This document shows positions 41,582-50,280 of a stretch of 64,000 bases of DNA, in pieces (within the stretch, counting starts at the first letter, position 1; the number at the start of each line of letters is the position of its first letter). The translations under genes and the position numbers were made by a program. The notes beneath the pieces are model-generated. The model did not search any database. It saw only the letters and a program-made list of their open reading frames with translations, and was not told the DNA's origin. This DNA comes from RGIG3009 sp964390295 (GTDB lineage: Bacteria; Bacillota; Clostridia; Oscillospirales; Acutalibacteraceae): contig CAYMHR010000005.1 of NCBI GenBank assembly GCA_964390295.1, positions 1 through 64,000 on the forward strand, in the 5' to 3' direction.

Positions 41582-43033
41582 ATGACCAACGAATACGGCA
41601 AAGAAAACCTCACCATGCTGACCGATTTTTACGAGATCACCATGGCGAACGGCTTTTTTGAAAAAGGGCACGGCGAACAGACGGTCTACTTCGATATGTT
41701 TTTTCGCACCGTCCCCGATGGTGGCGGCGTTGCCATTATGGCCGGGCTGGAACAAATCATTCATTATTTGAAAAACCTCTCCTTCTCCGCCGACGATATT
41801 GCCTATCTTCGCAGTAAAAAGCTGTTCAGCGAGAAGTTTTTAGAGTACCTTGCCGATTTTCATTTTGCCTGTGACGTATGGGCCGTGCCGGAAGGTACCC
41901 CCATTTTTCCATACGAGCCGCTGGTAACGGTACGCGGACCGGCTATGCAGGCGCAGTTCATCGAAACCATGGTCTTGCTGGCAATTAACCATCAGTCGCT
42001 CATCGCCACCAAGGCTAACCGCATCGTTCGCGCCGCCGGCGGTCGTGCCGTGATGGAATTCGGCTCGCGCCGCGCGCAGGGCTTCAACGGCGCCGTTTAC
42101 GGTGCCCGCGCCGCGTATATCGGCGGTTGCGACGGCACCGCCTGCACCATCGCCGACCGCGAATTCGGTATTCCGGCACTCGGTACCATGGCCCACAGTT
42201 GGGTTCAGTTGTTCGACAGCGAATACGAAGCCTTCAAGGCCTACGCCGAGGTCTATCCGCAATCCTGCACGCTGCTGGTAGACACCTACAACGTCCTGAA
42301 ATCCGGTATTCCCAATGCGATTCGGGTGTTTAACGACGTATTGCTTCCACGCGGCTACCGTCCCCAGGGCATCCGTTTGGATTCCGGCGACATCACCTAT
42401 CTGACCAAAAAAGCGCGCAAGATGCTGGACGAGGCCGGCTTCCCCGATTGCAAAATCTGCGCCTCCAACTCGCTGGACGAGATCATCATACGCGACATGA
42501 TCGCGCAGGGCGCCTGCATTGACAGCTTCGGCGTCGGTGAGCGGCTCATCACCGCCTCCAGCGACCCGGTGTTCGGCGGCGTGTATAAGCTGGCGGCGGT
42601 AGAACACGACGGTGCCATCGTTCCGCGCATTAAGGTGAGTGAAAACGTGGCAAAGATCACCAACCCCGGCTTCAAAAAGCTGTGGCGTCTGTACGATCGC
42701 GAAACGGGCAAGGCCATTGCCGACGTCATCACTCTGCACGACGAAGTGATCGACGATACGAAACCCTATGAGATTTTTGATCCGGAGCACGTCTGGAAGC
42801 GGAAAACCATTGAAAACTTCAAAGCCGTCCCGCTGCGCCGCCGCATCTTCGACCACGGAAAATGCGTCTACGAATCGCCTTCGGTGGACGAGATTCGTTC
42901 CTATTGTCGGCAGCAAATGACCACCGTGTGGGATGAAGTATTGCGGTTTGAAAACCCCCACAAGTATTACGTCGATTTGTCGCAGGCTCTGTGGGATCAA
43001 AAGCACGAATTGCTTTCACAATACAGCCGATGA
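41582..43033 (+). CDS. pncB: nicotinate phosphoribosyltransferase
   Basis: A 483-residue enzyme of NAD salvage, joining nicotinate and PRPP. Features: LTMLTDFYEITMANGFFEKG at the start, EFGSRRAQGFNGAVYGARAA, PALGTMAHSWVQ (autophosphorylated His region) and GIRLDSGDITYL. The AAGGATG site lies 15 bp after the ppa stop, so the two probably share a transcript; pyrophosphatase would pull this PPi-releasing reaction. Works in the same pathway as nadE in this window. Confidence 0.96.
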   Translation: MTNEYGKENLTMLTDFYEITMANGFFEKGHGEQTVYFDMFFRTVPDGGGVAIMAGLEQIIHYLKNLSFSADDIAYLRSKKLFSEKFLEYLADFHFACDVWAVPEGTPIFPYEPLVTVRGPAMQAQFIETMVLLAINHQSLIATKANRIVRAAGGRAVMEFGSRRAQGFNGAVYGARAAYIGGCDGTACTIADREFGIPALGTMAHSWVQLFDSEYEAFKAYAEVYPQSCTLLVDTYNVLKSGIPNAIRVFNDVLLPRGYRPQGIRLDSGDITYLTKKARKMLDEAGFPDCKICASNSLDEIIIRDMIAQGACIDSFGVGERLITASSDPVFGGVYKLAAVEHDGAIVPRIKVSENVAKITNPGFKKLWRLYDRETGKAIADVITLHDEVIDDTKPYEIFDPEHVWKRKTIENFKAVPLRRRIFDHGKCVYESPSVDEIRSYCRQQMTTVWDEVLRFENPHKYYVDLSQALWDQKHELLSQYSR

Positions 43034-43046
43034 CCACACTTTTTCC

Positions 43047-43075
43047 TTGACAAGCCGCGGCGGGTATGGTATACT
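43047..43075 (+). promoter_or_regulatory. tRNA-Thr promoter
   Basis: TTGACA at 43047-43052, 17-bp spacer, TATACT at 43070-43075, 25 bp before the tRNA. Confidence 0.8.
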
Positions 43076-43099
43076 TCATCCATTATCCGCCGCACAGAT

Positions 43100-43175
43100 G
43101 CTGGCATAGCTCAGTTGGTAGAGCAGCTGATTTGTAATCAGCAGGTCGGGGGTTCAAGTCCGTCTGCCAGCTCCA
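43100..43175 (+). tRNA. tRNA-Thr (anticodon TGT)
   Basis: A 76-base cloverleaf: acceptor GCTGGCA / TGCCAGC, D-arm with AGCTCAGTTGGTAGAGC, anticodon stem CTGAT / ATCAG around TTTGTAA, T-loop GGTTCAAGTCC, encoded CCA end. Reads ACA and related Thr codons. Confidence 0.97.
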
Positions 43176-43178
43176 AAG

Positions 43179-43214
43179 TCCCAAGAACGGTCCGTTCTCG
43201 GGGCTTTCTTTTTA
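43179..43214 (+). terminator. tRNA-Thr terminator
   Basis: Stem CCCAAGAACG / CGTTCTCGGG (one mismatch, 3-base loop) followed by CTTTCTTTTTAT. Confidence 0.8.
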
Positions 43215-43236
43215 TAGAGCTTACGTGCCGAAAAAA

Positions 43237-43263
43237 TCCCCAAGAACGATTTGTTCTTGGGGA
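43237..43263. repeat. second hairpin, similar to the tRNA-Thr terminator
   Basis: Perfect stem TCCCCAAGAAC / GTTCTTGGGGA with a 5-base loop, 35 bp after the first hairpin and sharing its AAGAAC core. It lies in the leader of the next gene and is followed by CTGATTTTGATCC, a weak T run. It may be a duplicated, decayed terminator. Confidence 0.55.
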
Positions 43264-43388
43264 CTGATTTTGATCCGCATTGCATGGGCCGCTCCGGAGT
43301 GACGTTTACACAAAGTTTACACCTTGGCACTTGCCATTTTCTCTCCGGCGTGCTACCATTAACAGGAATTTTGCACAAGGAGATTATC

Positions 43389-44165
43389 ATGGAGATTTTG
43401 ATCAAGCTACTGGTGTGCTTTGTTGCCGGTGCCGGTGCCGGCATCGGTACCGGCTTTGCCGGCATGGGTGCCGCCGCCGTTATCACCCCCCTGCTCATTA
43501 CCTTTTTGGGCGTTCCCGCTTACGAGGCCGTCGGCATTGCACTGGCCAGTGACGTTCTTGCCAGCGCCGTCAGCGCCTACACCTATCACCGCAACAAGCA
43601 TCTGGATGTCAAAAACGGATTGGTGATGATGGCCTCCATTTTAGTATTCACCACCGTTGGCAGTTATCTCGCCAGCCTGCTTCCCAACAGCGCCATGAGC
43701 AGCACCTCAGCCTTGATGACGTTGATTTTAGGTATTAAGTTTATCATTAAGCCGGTCATGACCACCAAAGAATCCATGGAGGCAGTCTCGCGTCGCAAGC
43801 GATTCATCCAATCCATCATTTCCGGTATTTTGATCGGTCTGATCTGTGGCTTCGTTGGTGCCGGTGGCGGCATGATGATGCTACTGATCCTCACCTCAGT
43901 GCTTGGCTACGAGCTGAAATGTGCAGTCGGAACCAGCGTCTTTATCATGACCTTTACCGCACTGACGGGTGCCGTCAGCCACTTTGCCATCGGCGGCATG
44001 CCGGACCTGTTCTGTCTGATCGCCTGTATTGCATTTACGTTGCTGTGGGCCAGAATTGCCGCGCGGATTGCCAACCGCGCCCCCACTGCCACACTCAACC
44101 GCGTGGTGGGCATCGTACTGTTAGTCATCAGCGCCGCTATTCTGTTGGTAGAATACGTGCTTTGA
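43389..44165 (+). CDS. TSUP/TauE-SafE family membrane transporter
   Basis: A 258-residue integral membrane protein with about eight hydrophobic spans. It has the internal-duplication pattern of the sulfite/organosulfur exporter family: GAGIGTGFAGMGAAAVITP in the first half and ICGFVGAGGGMMMLLIL in the second. Substrate not predictable; family members move sulfite, sulfoacetate or thiosulfate. Start ATG 43389 with AAGGAG. A longer frame upstream lacks a ribosome binding site and covers the hairpins. Confidence 0.88.
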   Translation: MEILIKLLVCFVAGAGAGIGTGFAGMGAAAVITPLLITFLGVPAYEAVGIALASDVLASAVSAYTYHRNKHLDVKNGLVMMASILVFTTVGSYLASLLPNSAMSSTSALMTLILGIKFIIKPVMTTKESMEAVSRRKRFIQSIISGILIGLICGFVGAGGGMMMLLILTSVLGYELKCAVGTSVFIMTFTALTGAVSHFAIGGMPDLFCLIACIAFTLLWARIAARIANRAPTATLNRVVGIVLLVISAAILLVEYVL

Positions 44166-44174
44166 ACGACACAC

Positions 44175-44211
44175 AAAGAGGCTTCTGAAGCGTTGCTTTA
44201 GAAGCCTCTTT
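44175..44211. terminator. bidirectional terminator after the TSUP gene
   Basis: Perfect 12-bp stem AAAGAGGCTTCT / AGAAGCCTCTTT, 13-base loop, with TCCTCTT after it on the plus strand. Lies between the convergent TSUP gene and the gene remnant at 44216. Confidence 0.85.
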
Positions 44212-44215
44212 CCTC

Positions 44216-44496
44216 TTAATTACTACCGGCAAACGTGCCCTGCGTACTCGCAAACTGCGCTTTTACACCGGTTTTGTGCCGTGACGTGGCTACGCGCTTC
44301 ATCAGCTCGGTATAGTACAGCTCGTCATCCAGCGGCAAGGTAATCTCCTGACCCAAAAACGCGGAAAGCTGCATAGCATTTGCCAACATGACCCCCTGCA
44401 AGCCCTCGCGTCCGCCGGCGATCAGCTGACCGTTGCCGCGAATCGTCTCAACCCACGCCTTGGCCACCACCGCATCTCTCCCTTGTATCGCCATTA
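44216..44496 (-). pseudogene. C-terminal remnant of a Gfo/Idh/MocA-type oxidoreductase
   Basis: About 93 residues whose pattern (IAGGREGLQGVMLANAMQLS, then FLGQEITLPLDDELYYTELM and KTGVKAQF) is that of the last part of NAD(P)-dependent sugar/inositol dehydrogenases of the Gfo/Idh/MocA family, normally 330-390 residues. The nucleotide-binding half is absent; upstream lies a large palindromic repeat. A frame start exists at about 44495 but without a good ribosome binding site, so it is probably not expressed as a functional enzyme. Family call is from remembered pattern. Confidence 0.6.
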
Positions 44497-44521
44497 TACA
44501 CCGGTTTTCCGCCGAAAGCAA

Positions 44522-44750
44522 GAGAAAAGCACCGCCTATGGCGGTGCTTGAAATTGTCGACAAACTGTACTTTGCCTCCCTCTGACGAGGGAGGTGTCAC
44601 GGCTTTGCCGTGACGGAGGGAGAGAAATGCTTTAATAAAACCTTTTTAACTACCCCTCAGTCACCTTCGGCGACAGCTCCCCTGACAAGGGGAACCAAAA
44701 ACAGACTTTGTCTACAGTCTAAAGTACCGCCGTGGGCGGTGCTTTCGTTT
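44522..44750. repeat. large palindromic MITE-like repeat
   Basis: Two arms of about 100 bp face each other around an AT-rich centre (about 44630-44647). Left arm in order: AAGCACCGCC hairpin (44527-44549), GTCGACAAA, the CCTCCCTC/GAGGGAGG hairpin, GTGTCACGG/CCGTGACGGAGGG. Right arm carries the same blocks reversed: CTACCCCTCAGTCACC, AGCTCCCCTGACAAGGGGA, TTTGTCTAC and a GTACCGCC/GGCGGTGC hairpin (44723-44745). No coding capacity. The outer hairpin probably also terminates the leftward gene at 44755. Elements of this look recur in gut Clostridia genomes to my recollection. Confidence 0.7.
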
Positions 44751-44754
44751 CAGT

Positions 44755-46161
44755 TTACTGCAACATCAGACGGCGCACCTCGTTGATCTGTGTCTGCGTC
44801 ACGCCGTATTGGGCTTTCAAAAAGTTTTCGATTGCCGAGGACAATTTCCCGTCGCCGGTGCCGTACTCTGCCAACATCCGATCGTGCAACGGTCCCCAAG
44901 CGATATAGTTGCCACCGCCCGACTGCATCACGCCGGACGCTTTCCACTTGGCGGTGCCACTGTTCGTCACAATTTCCGAACGCAACCGCTTGCCGATGGC
45001 AAACCCGGTCAGCTCAAAATCGCGCGTCAGGTCATCCTGCGAAACGCCCAGCAAGCCGTTAATGAGAAATGCCAGCGTACCGGTACGATCCGAGCCGTAA
45101 TTGCAGTGAAAATAAATCGGATAATTGGCTTCATCCGCAAGCACTTCAAAGATTTTTTTGAGCGATTGCTGACTTTCCGTGCTCTTAAAGATATAGTCGT
45201 ACTGCTCCAACGGTGCTTTTACGTAGGCACCGCCAAAATCGCTGGTGGATTGGGCACCGTTGTCACCGTCGTCCGATCCGCGCAGATCGATTTGAGTTTT
45301 GATGCCCAGCATATCGCGAAACTGTTGTTGTCCCAACGACGTCAGCTTATAGTCCTTATGCCCGTCCAGACCGGCACCGCGATACAGCATCCCATACCGC
45401 ACCGTTTTGCCGCTCGCGGTTTTCCATCCGCCGAGATCGCGCACGTTGCGTGAGCCTTCAGCGTTGATCCAGCGCACCTGACCGGCCTCAATATGAACGC
45501 GTCGAATTTCCGACTGCTTTTTCGTGCTGAGATCGGTCACTTGAAAATAGCAATCACTGCCGTGCGTCAAGCCGGTAAGGGATAGGCTGTCGCCGGTTAT
45601 CGTGACGGTTTTGGCATTTTTCAGTTGAGCGTTATCCGCCCACGCCACCTGATACACTGACCGTGCACGGGATTTCCACGTGATGGTGAAGCTGGCACCG
45701 ACGTCGTTTTCCGTATACTCGCCCAGCCAAAACACCGCCGCTTCGTCGTCATCGGTAATCGCCATATATTCTCGTATGACGGATGCCATGGGGTCAATCA
45801 CCGTACCGTCATCCGGGCCCAGCAGCGTTACCCCGTAGGAAACCGGCTTCGTCGTAGTCGTCGTTTTCGTCACTTTCGTTTTGGTCGTGGCAGAAGTTTT
45901 CAAAACGGTGCCCGTCGTTCCGCCGGTCGGCTTCGCCGTCGAATCCGTCACAATCGTAGCTTCCGTCGTTGTTGTCACCGAGTTCACCTCTCCCGTAGGT
46001 ACGACGTCGCCCGCCGGCTCCGTGGTTGTCGGTTCCACCGTCGTGACCGTTTTCGACGAAGTCGCGCCGGTCGCCGTGGAAGCCGGTGCTTCTGCTTTAC
46101 CGCAGGCACACAGCGACGTCAACATAACCGTTGCCAGGCACAGCGCCAATGCTCTTTTCAT
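44755..46161 (-). CDS. lipoprotein tyrosine phosphatase-like protein
   Basis: A 468-residue secreted lipoprotein: signal peptide with lipobox LCAC (Cys20), a Thr/Val-rich linker (residues 25-110, with repeated TTT and TKT), a fibronectin-III-like domain (about 115-225) and a C-terminal PTP-like phosphatase domain of the Tyr-phosphatase 3 / IphP type. The latter has SRNVRDLGGWKTASGKTVRY, YRGAGL, QIDLRGSDD and the P-loop HCNYGSDRTG (CX5R). Cell-surface phosphatase; substrate could be protein or phospholipid. Catalytic Cys and Arg are intact. Confidence 0.88.
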   Translation of the reverse strand: MKRALALCLATVMLTSLCACGKAEAPASTATGATSSKTVTTVEPTTTEPAGDVVPTGEVNSVTTTTEATIVTDSTAKPTGGTTGTVLKTSATTKTKVTKTTTTTKPVSYGVTLLGPDDGTVIDPMASVIREYMAITDDDEAAVFWLGEYTENDVGASFTITWKSRARSVYQVAWADNAQLKNAKTVTITGDSLSLTGLTHGSDCYFQVTDLSTKKQSEIRRVHIEAGQVRWINAEGSRNVRDLGGWKTASGKTVRYGMLYRGAGLDGHKDYKLTSLGQQQFRDMLGIKTQIDLRGSDDGDNGAQSTSDFGGAYVKAPLEQYDYIFKSTESQQSLKKIFEVLADEANYPIYFHCNYGSDRTGTLAFLINGLLGVSQDDLTRDFELTGFAIGKRLRSEIVTNSGTAKWKASGVMQSGGGNYIAWGPLHDRMLAEYGTGDGKLSSAIENFLKAQYGVTQTQINEVRRLMLQ

Positions 46162-46316
46162 GCGATCACCCTGTACTTTCTTGATATTGCTTATATTTTA
46201 GCATACCCCAGTGCTCTTGTAAGTCCTTTCTTTCTATGCTATCGCACCTCTTTCGTGTCGGTTTGGAGTTTGCCTATCTTCGCTTATTTTAGGTTAAGCA
46301 TATCACGACCAGCAAA

Positions 46317-46352
46317 AAAGCAGCTCCGAAGCTTTGCTTCGGAGTTGCTTTT
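46317..46352 (-). terminator. terminator after the small membrane gene
   Basis: Minus-strand stem AAAAGCAACTCCGAAGC / GCTTCGGAGCTGCTTTT with a 3-base loop and TTTTTTGC after it. Confidence 0.9.
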
Positions 46353-46360
46353 CGCATTTC

Positions 46361-46597
46361 TCATTCTATCTTTCCGAGATACTTCAGCACACACAGTAAA
46401 ATGCCGACAAGGCCGTATACGTCTACCAAGGAGCCCACAATACCGATCAAGACACCCAATACCGGGATTTTTGCCAAAATGCCAATCAACGCTCCGGCAA
46501 CAATACAAACCACTGCCAAAATGACGATCTGAAGGACCAGCGAATTGACGTCGCCCTTTTCCACCTTATAAGCGGTGGGCCAATATTTTTTCAACAT
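46361..46597 (-). CDS. 78-residue two-span membrane protein
   Basis: MLKKYWPTAYKVEKGDVNSL followed by two hydrophobic spans (residues 20-42 and 46-72) rich in Gly/Val/Ile and a short charged end. GGAG lies about 15 bases before the ATG, and a strong terminator follows. Similar small proteins of unknown role are common in clostridial genomes. No function assigned. Confidence 0.7.
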   Translation of the reverse strand: MLKKYWPTAYKVEKGDVNSLVLQIVILAVVCIVAGALIGILAKIPVLGVLIGIVGSLVDVYGLVGILLCVLKYLGKIE

Positions 46598-46661
46598 ATT
46601 TGTTTACGGCTCCTTTGCTTTGTTTTCTATCAGTATACCGCACGTGTCGGAAGAGGTCAAG

Positions 46662-48560
46662 TTAAATCTCATTACCGGCGAACTGGGTCATGTACAGCGT
46701 ATAATATCGTCCCTGACGTGCCAACAGCTCTTCGTGATTGCCCATTTCCACAACGCGGCCGTTGTCCATCACCACGATCACGTCGGCATCACGCACGGTA
46801 GAAAGGCGGTGGGCAATAATCAGGCTGGTGCGATCCTTCATCAGCTTCACCATCGCATCCTGAATCCTCTGCTCGGTGCGCGTATCTACCGACGAGGTCG
46901 CTTCATCCAAAATCAAAATTTTGGGATCGGCCAGCACGGCGCGAGCGATGGTCAACAACTGTCGTTGCCCTTGTGACAAACCGGCTCCCGCCTGCTTCAG
47001 CATCGTTTGATACTGCTCCGGCAATCGCTCGATAAAGTACCGTGAATTGCTCATATCCGCGGCATGATACATAGCTTCGTCGGACGCCGTCGGATCGGCA
47101 TACTTGATATTGTTGGCAATCGTATCGGAAAACAGCACCGTATCCTGCAACACGATGGCAATGTTGTGACGCAGCTCGTCCCGGCAAATATCCCGAACGT
47201 TGACACCATCGATCAAAATTTCACCGGAATCCACCGGATAAAATCGCATCAGCAGATTTACCACCGTCGTTTTGCCGCTGCCGGTCGCGCCAACCAACGC
47301 GATCTTCTGCCCCGGCTTTACATCCAGATTGAAGTCATACAGCACCTGCTTGCCGGGTAAATACGAAAAATCAACGTTTCGGAAGGTGATTTCGCCACGC
47401 ACCTGCTTCATATCCAACGTACCGCTATTGTCCTCATCCGGCTGATCCATCAAGGCAAATACCCTCTCGGCACCGGCCATAGCCGTTTGTACCGAACCGT
47501 ATAACTGGGCGATTTCATTGATCGGGCGGGAAAATTGCTTGGCATAAATCACAAAGGCAGAAATGACACCGATGGATATCCAGCCGAGATAGGCAAAATA
47601 GCCGCCGAATGCCGCCACAATCACAAAGCTGACGTTGGAAATGCAATTCATAATCGGCCCCATCGAGCCTCCGAGAATTTCCGCCTTGATGCTCACACGG
47701 GTCAGCTCGTCCGAGGTGTCGTTAAACTCCTTCATCACGTCCCCCTGCTTGTTGTAAGCAACGATGGACTTGTAGCCAGTGATCATTTCTTCGGAATGAC
47801 CGTTTAGCCGCCCCAGAATTTCCGAACGGCGGCGATACACCTTCCGCATGACGGTGGACATCTTTTTGGTAACGAATACCGTCAAAATCACGGTCAGCAT
47901 CGTGATCAGCGTCAACTGCCAGCAATAGTAAAACATGATCGCCACGGTGCCGACGACTGTTAAAACGCCGGAGATCAGCGAGCCGAGGCTCTGCGAAACC
48001 GTGTTGGATACGTTCTCCACGTCGTTCGTCATGCGGCTCATAATATCGCCGTTCGAGTGAGTATCCAGGTACTTGATCGACAAATAATCGATCTTTTTGA
48101 ACAGGTCGTACCGCATTCGCTTGACGATGCTTTGGCTCAACCGTGCCGCCATCAGCGATTGCAACAGCCCGAACACGATATTGACGGCGTACACGATCGC
48201 CAGCAAAAGGATGCATCGGTATAATTCGTTCCAGTCCGCCGTGCCGATCGCATCGATGGCTTCGCCCTGCAGGGCCGGCGCCAGCAAAGCTGCCAACGTC
48301 ACCAAAACCACGGCGCACATCAGCGCAATCAGCAAGCGCTTGGCTTGCTTAAAATACGTCAATAAACGCTTCAGAGTCTGCTTGACGTTGATCGGCTTTT
48401 CCACGGCCTGCCCCATGCCGCCGGGACCGCGCCGAGGGCCGTGCAAGCCCATCGGCGGCATCCCTTTTTTAGGATCGGCCGCCTGATACCGAGCGTCCGG
48501 CGGCACCGCTCCGGTGCCAGCTTCAAAGCCGCGAGGCAACGTCCGTTCCTTATCCAACAT
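46662..48560 (-). CDS. heterodimeric ABC exporter, second subunit
   Basis: A 632-residue half-transporter (membrane domain fused to ATPase). It has an unusual N-terminal cytoplasmic extension with a Gly/Pro/Met-rich stretch (residues about 20-50), six spans, Walker A GATGSGKTT, signature LSQGQRQL, Walker B ILILDEATSSVD and the H-loop AHRLSTV. Starts at ATG 48560, overlapping the upstream subunit gene by 11 bases (a much longer in-frame start lies inside that gene and is rejected). The catalytic glutamate is intact, so this is the consensus-site subunit. Probably exports drugs, peptides or lipids under MarR control. Confidence 0.92.
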   Translation of the reverse strand: MLDKERTLPRGFEAGTGAVPPDARYQAADPKKGMPPMGLHGPRRGPGGMGQAVEKPINVKQTLKRLLTYFKQAKRLLIALMCAVVLVTLAALLAPALQGEAIDAIGTADWNELYRCILLLAIVYAVNIVFGLLQSLMAARLSQSIVKRMRYDLFKKIDYLSIKYLDTHSNGDIMSRMTNDVENVSNTVSQSLGSLISGVLTVVGTVAIMFYYCWQLTLITMLTVILTVFVTKKMSTVMRKVYRRRSEILGRLNGHSEEMITGYKSIVAYNKQGDVMKEFNDTSDELTRVSIKAEILGGSMGPIMNCISNVSFVIVAAFGGYFAYLGWISIGVISAFVIYAKQFSRPINEIAQLYGSVQTAMAGAERVFALMDQPDEDNSGTLDMKQVRGEITFRNVDFSYLPGKQVLYDFNLDVKPGQKIALVGATGSGKTTVVNLLMRFYPVDSGEILIDGVNVRDICRDELRHNIAIVLQDTVLFSDTIANNIKYADPTASDEAMYHAADMSNSRYFIERLPEQYQTMLKQAGAGLSQGQRQLLTIARAVLADPKILILDEATSSVDTRTEQRIQDAMVKLMKDRTSLIIAHRLSTVRDADVIVVMDNGRVVEMGNHEELLARQGRYYTLYMTQFAGNEI

Positions 48561-50280
48561 GCTCCGCGCCCCCTTCCTTGAGCTGTGACGCATAAATATC
48601 ACGATACAGTTGCGAATCGCGCAGTAGCTCCTCGTGTGTTCCCATGGTTGCAATCCGTCCATGATCCAGCACGGCGATTCGATTGGCGCCCTTGACCGAG
48701 GCAATACGCTGGGCAATGATGATCTTCGTGGCATCCGGACATTCCCGGCGCAACGCCTCGTACAGTTGAGCCTCCGTTTTCAAATCCAGCGCACTGGTCG
48801 CATCGTCGAAAATCAAAATTTCATGCTGCTTCAGTACGGCACGCGAGATGGAAATGCGTTGCTTCTGACCGCCCGACAGCGAGTGCCCGCCTTCTGTCAC
48901 CGGTGTGTAATAGCCCTGCTCGGTCGCGCAGATAAACTCGTCCGCCTGCGCAATTTCGGCGGCTTTTTTAATCTCCCACGGCGTTGCCTCCGGCTTGCCC
49001 CAGCGGATATTAGACTCAATCGAACGGGAATACAGCTCCGCCTTCTGCAACACCACGGAAATACGACGGCGTAACACCTGAAGATCATACTCGCGCACGT
49101 TGATGCCGTCTACCAAGACCTCACCCTGTCCGGCATCGTAGAAACGCGGAATCAGATTGACCAGCGAGGACTTGCCACTGCCGGTCGCGCCGATAATCGC
49201 CAGCGTCTCACCCGGCTCCACGGTGAACGAAACGTCCTCCAGCACCGGAACACCGGACGTGTTCGGATACGCGAAGCTGACGTGCCGAAATTCGATCTTG
49301 CCGCACTCGCTCGTTTCCCCATCGAAAGAGCCGTTCAGGATCACCTCCGGCGAGCTTAACACCTCTTGAATACGATCACTGGAGGCCTTGGCACGGGTAA
49401 AGGTTTGGAAAATGTTGGCCATAAAAGTAATGCCGTGCAAAATCTGCGCCAAATACGTGATACCGGCCATCACGCGACCGGGTGTCATACTGCCGCCGCC
49501 CTGCACGGTCAAGCCACCCACGACAATCACGGCGATCACACAAACGTTTAGTACGATATTCATGCACGGGCCCATAAAGGCGAGCAACGTTTGGGCGCGC
49601 AAGCTAACGTCACACAGCGCACTGTTGGCCTCATCAAAGCGCTTCAACTCGTGTTCTTCCTTAACGTACGCCTTCACGACGCGCGCTCCGGCCACGTCCT
49701 CCTGCATCACGTTGTTGATGCCGTCCAGTTTTTTCTGTACGACCGAAAACATCGGTGCCGCCTTTTTTAAGAACAGCACGACGAAGAGTACGATAAACGG
49801 CAAGCCGCAAGCGGCGATCAACGCAAATTTCGGTGACTGCAGGTACAACATATAAATGCCGCCGATAAACATCACCATATTACGAACGAAGCCGCGCACC
49901 AGCATCATCACCATGTTCTGCACCTGCGTCACGTCGTTGGTCAGGCGCGTTACCAGCGAGCCGGTCGAGAACTTATCCGTTTGTTGAAAGGACAAATTCA
50001 TAATGCGCGCAAACAAATCCTTACGCAGATCGTTGCCGAACCGTTGCGCCGCCAGATTGGCAAACACACCGCACAAAATGCCGCAACAGCCGCCGATCAT
50101 CACCAGCAGAATCATTTTCAATCCCACGGTCAAGATCAGCTCGAAATTGTTTTGCAGTACACCGTCGTCGACGATCTGCGCCATCAAGTCCGGTTGCAAC
50201 AGGTCCATGGCCACCTCGCCCACCATAAACAGCGGAGCGATCAGGCAGAATATCCAGTACTTTTTAATGTATTTCAGCAT
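48550..50280 (-). CDS. heterodimeric ABC exporter, first subunit
   Basis: A 576-residue half-transporter with six spans (residues 15-310), Walker A GATGSGKSS, signature LSGGQKQRISISRA, then Walker B ILIFDDATSALD. The Walker B ends in Asp-Asp rather than Asp-Glu, the typical degenerate site of heterodimeric exporters such as BmrCD/LmrCD. The ATG immediately follows the marR stop with a GGGAGG site. Partner of the gene at 46662. Confidence 0.93.
   Translation of the reverse strand: MLKYIKKYWIFCLIAPLFMVGEVAMDLLQPDLMAQIVDDGVLQNNFELILTVGLKMILLVMIGGCCGILCGVFANLAAQRFGNDLRKDLFARIMNLSFQQTDKFSTGSLVTRLTNDVTQVQNMVMMLVRGFVRNMVMFIGGIYMLYLQSPKFALIAACGLPFIVLFVVLFLKKAAPMFSVVQKKLDGINNVMQEDVAGARVVKAYVKEEHELKRFDEANSALCDVSLRAQTLLAFMGPCMNIVLNVCVIAVIVVGGLTVQGGGSMTPGRVMAGITYLAQILHGITFMANIFQTFTRAKASSDRIQEVLSSPEVILNGSFDGETSECGKIEFRHVSFAYPNTSGVPVLEDVSFTVEPGETLAIIGATGSGKSSLVNLIPRFYDAGQGEVLVDGINVREYDLQVLRRRISVVLQKAELYSRSIESNIRWGKPEATPWEIKKAAEIAQADEFICATEQGYYTPVTEGGHSLSGGQKQRISISRAVLKQHEILIFDDATSALDLKTEAQLYEALRRECPDATKIIIAQRIASVKGANRIAVLDHGRIATMGTHEELLRDSQLYRDIYASQLKEGGAEHVG

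Noticed and set aside
41840..43006. Leftward open frame of 388 codons opposite pncB
   Set aside because: The rightward nicotinate phosphoribosyltransferase has all family motifs and a ribosome binding site; the antisense frame has neither.
43251..43388. Longer N-terminus for the TSUP transporter
   Set aside because: It would include the second hairpin and has no ribosome binding site, whereas ATG 43389 follows AAGGAG.
45840..46090. Thr-rich repetitive stretch
   Set aside because: It is the linker behind the lipobox of the phosphatase lipoprotein, not a DNA repeat with its own function.
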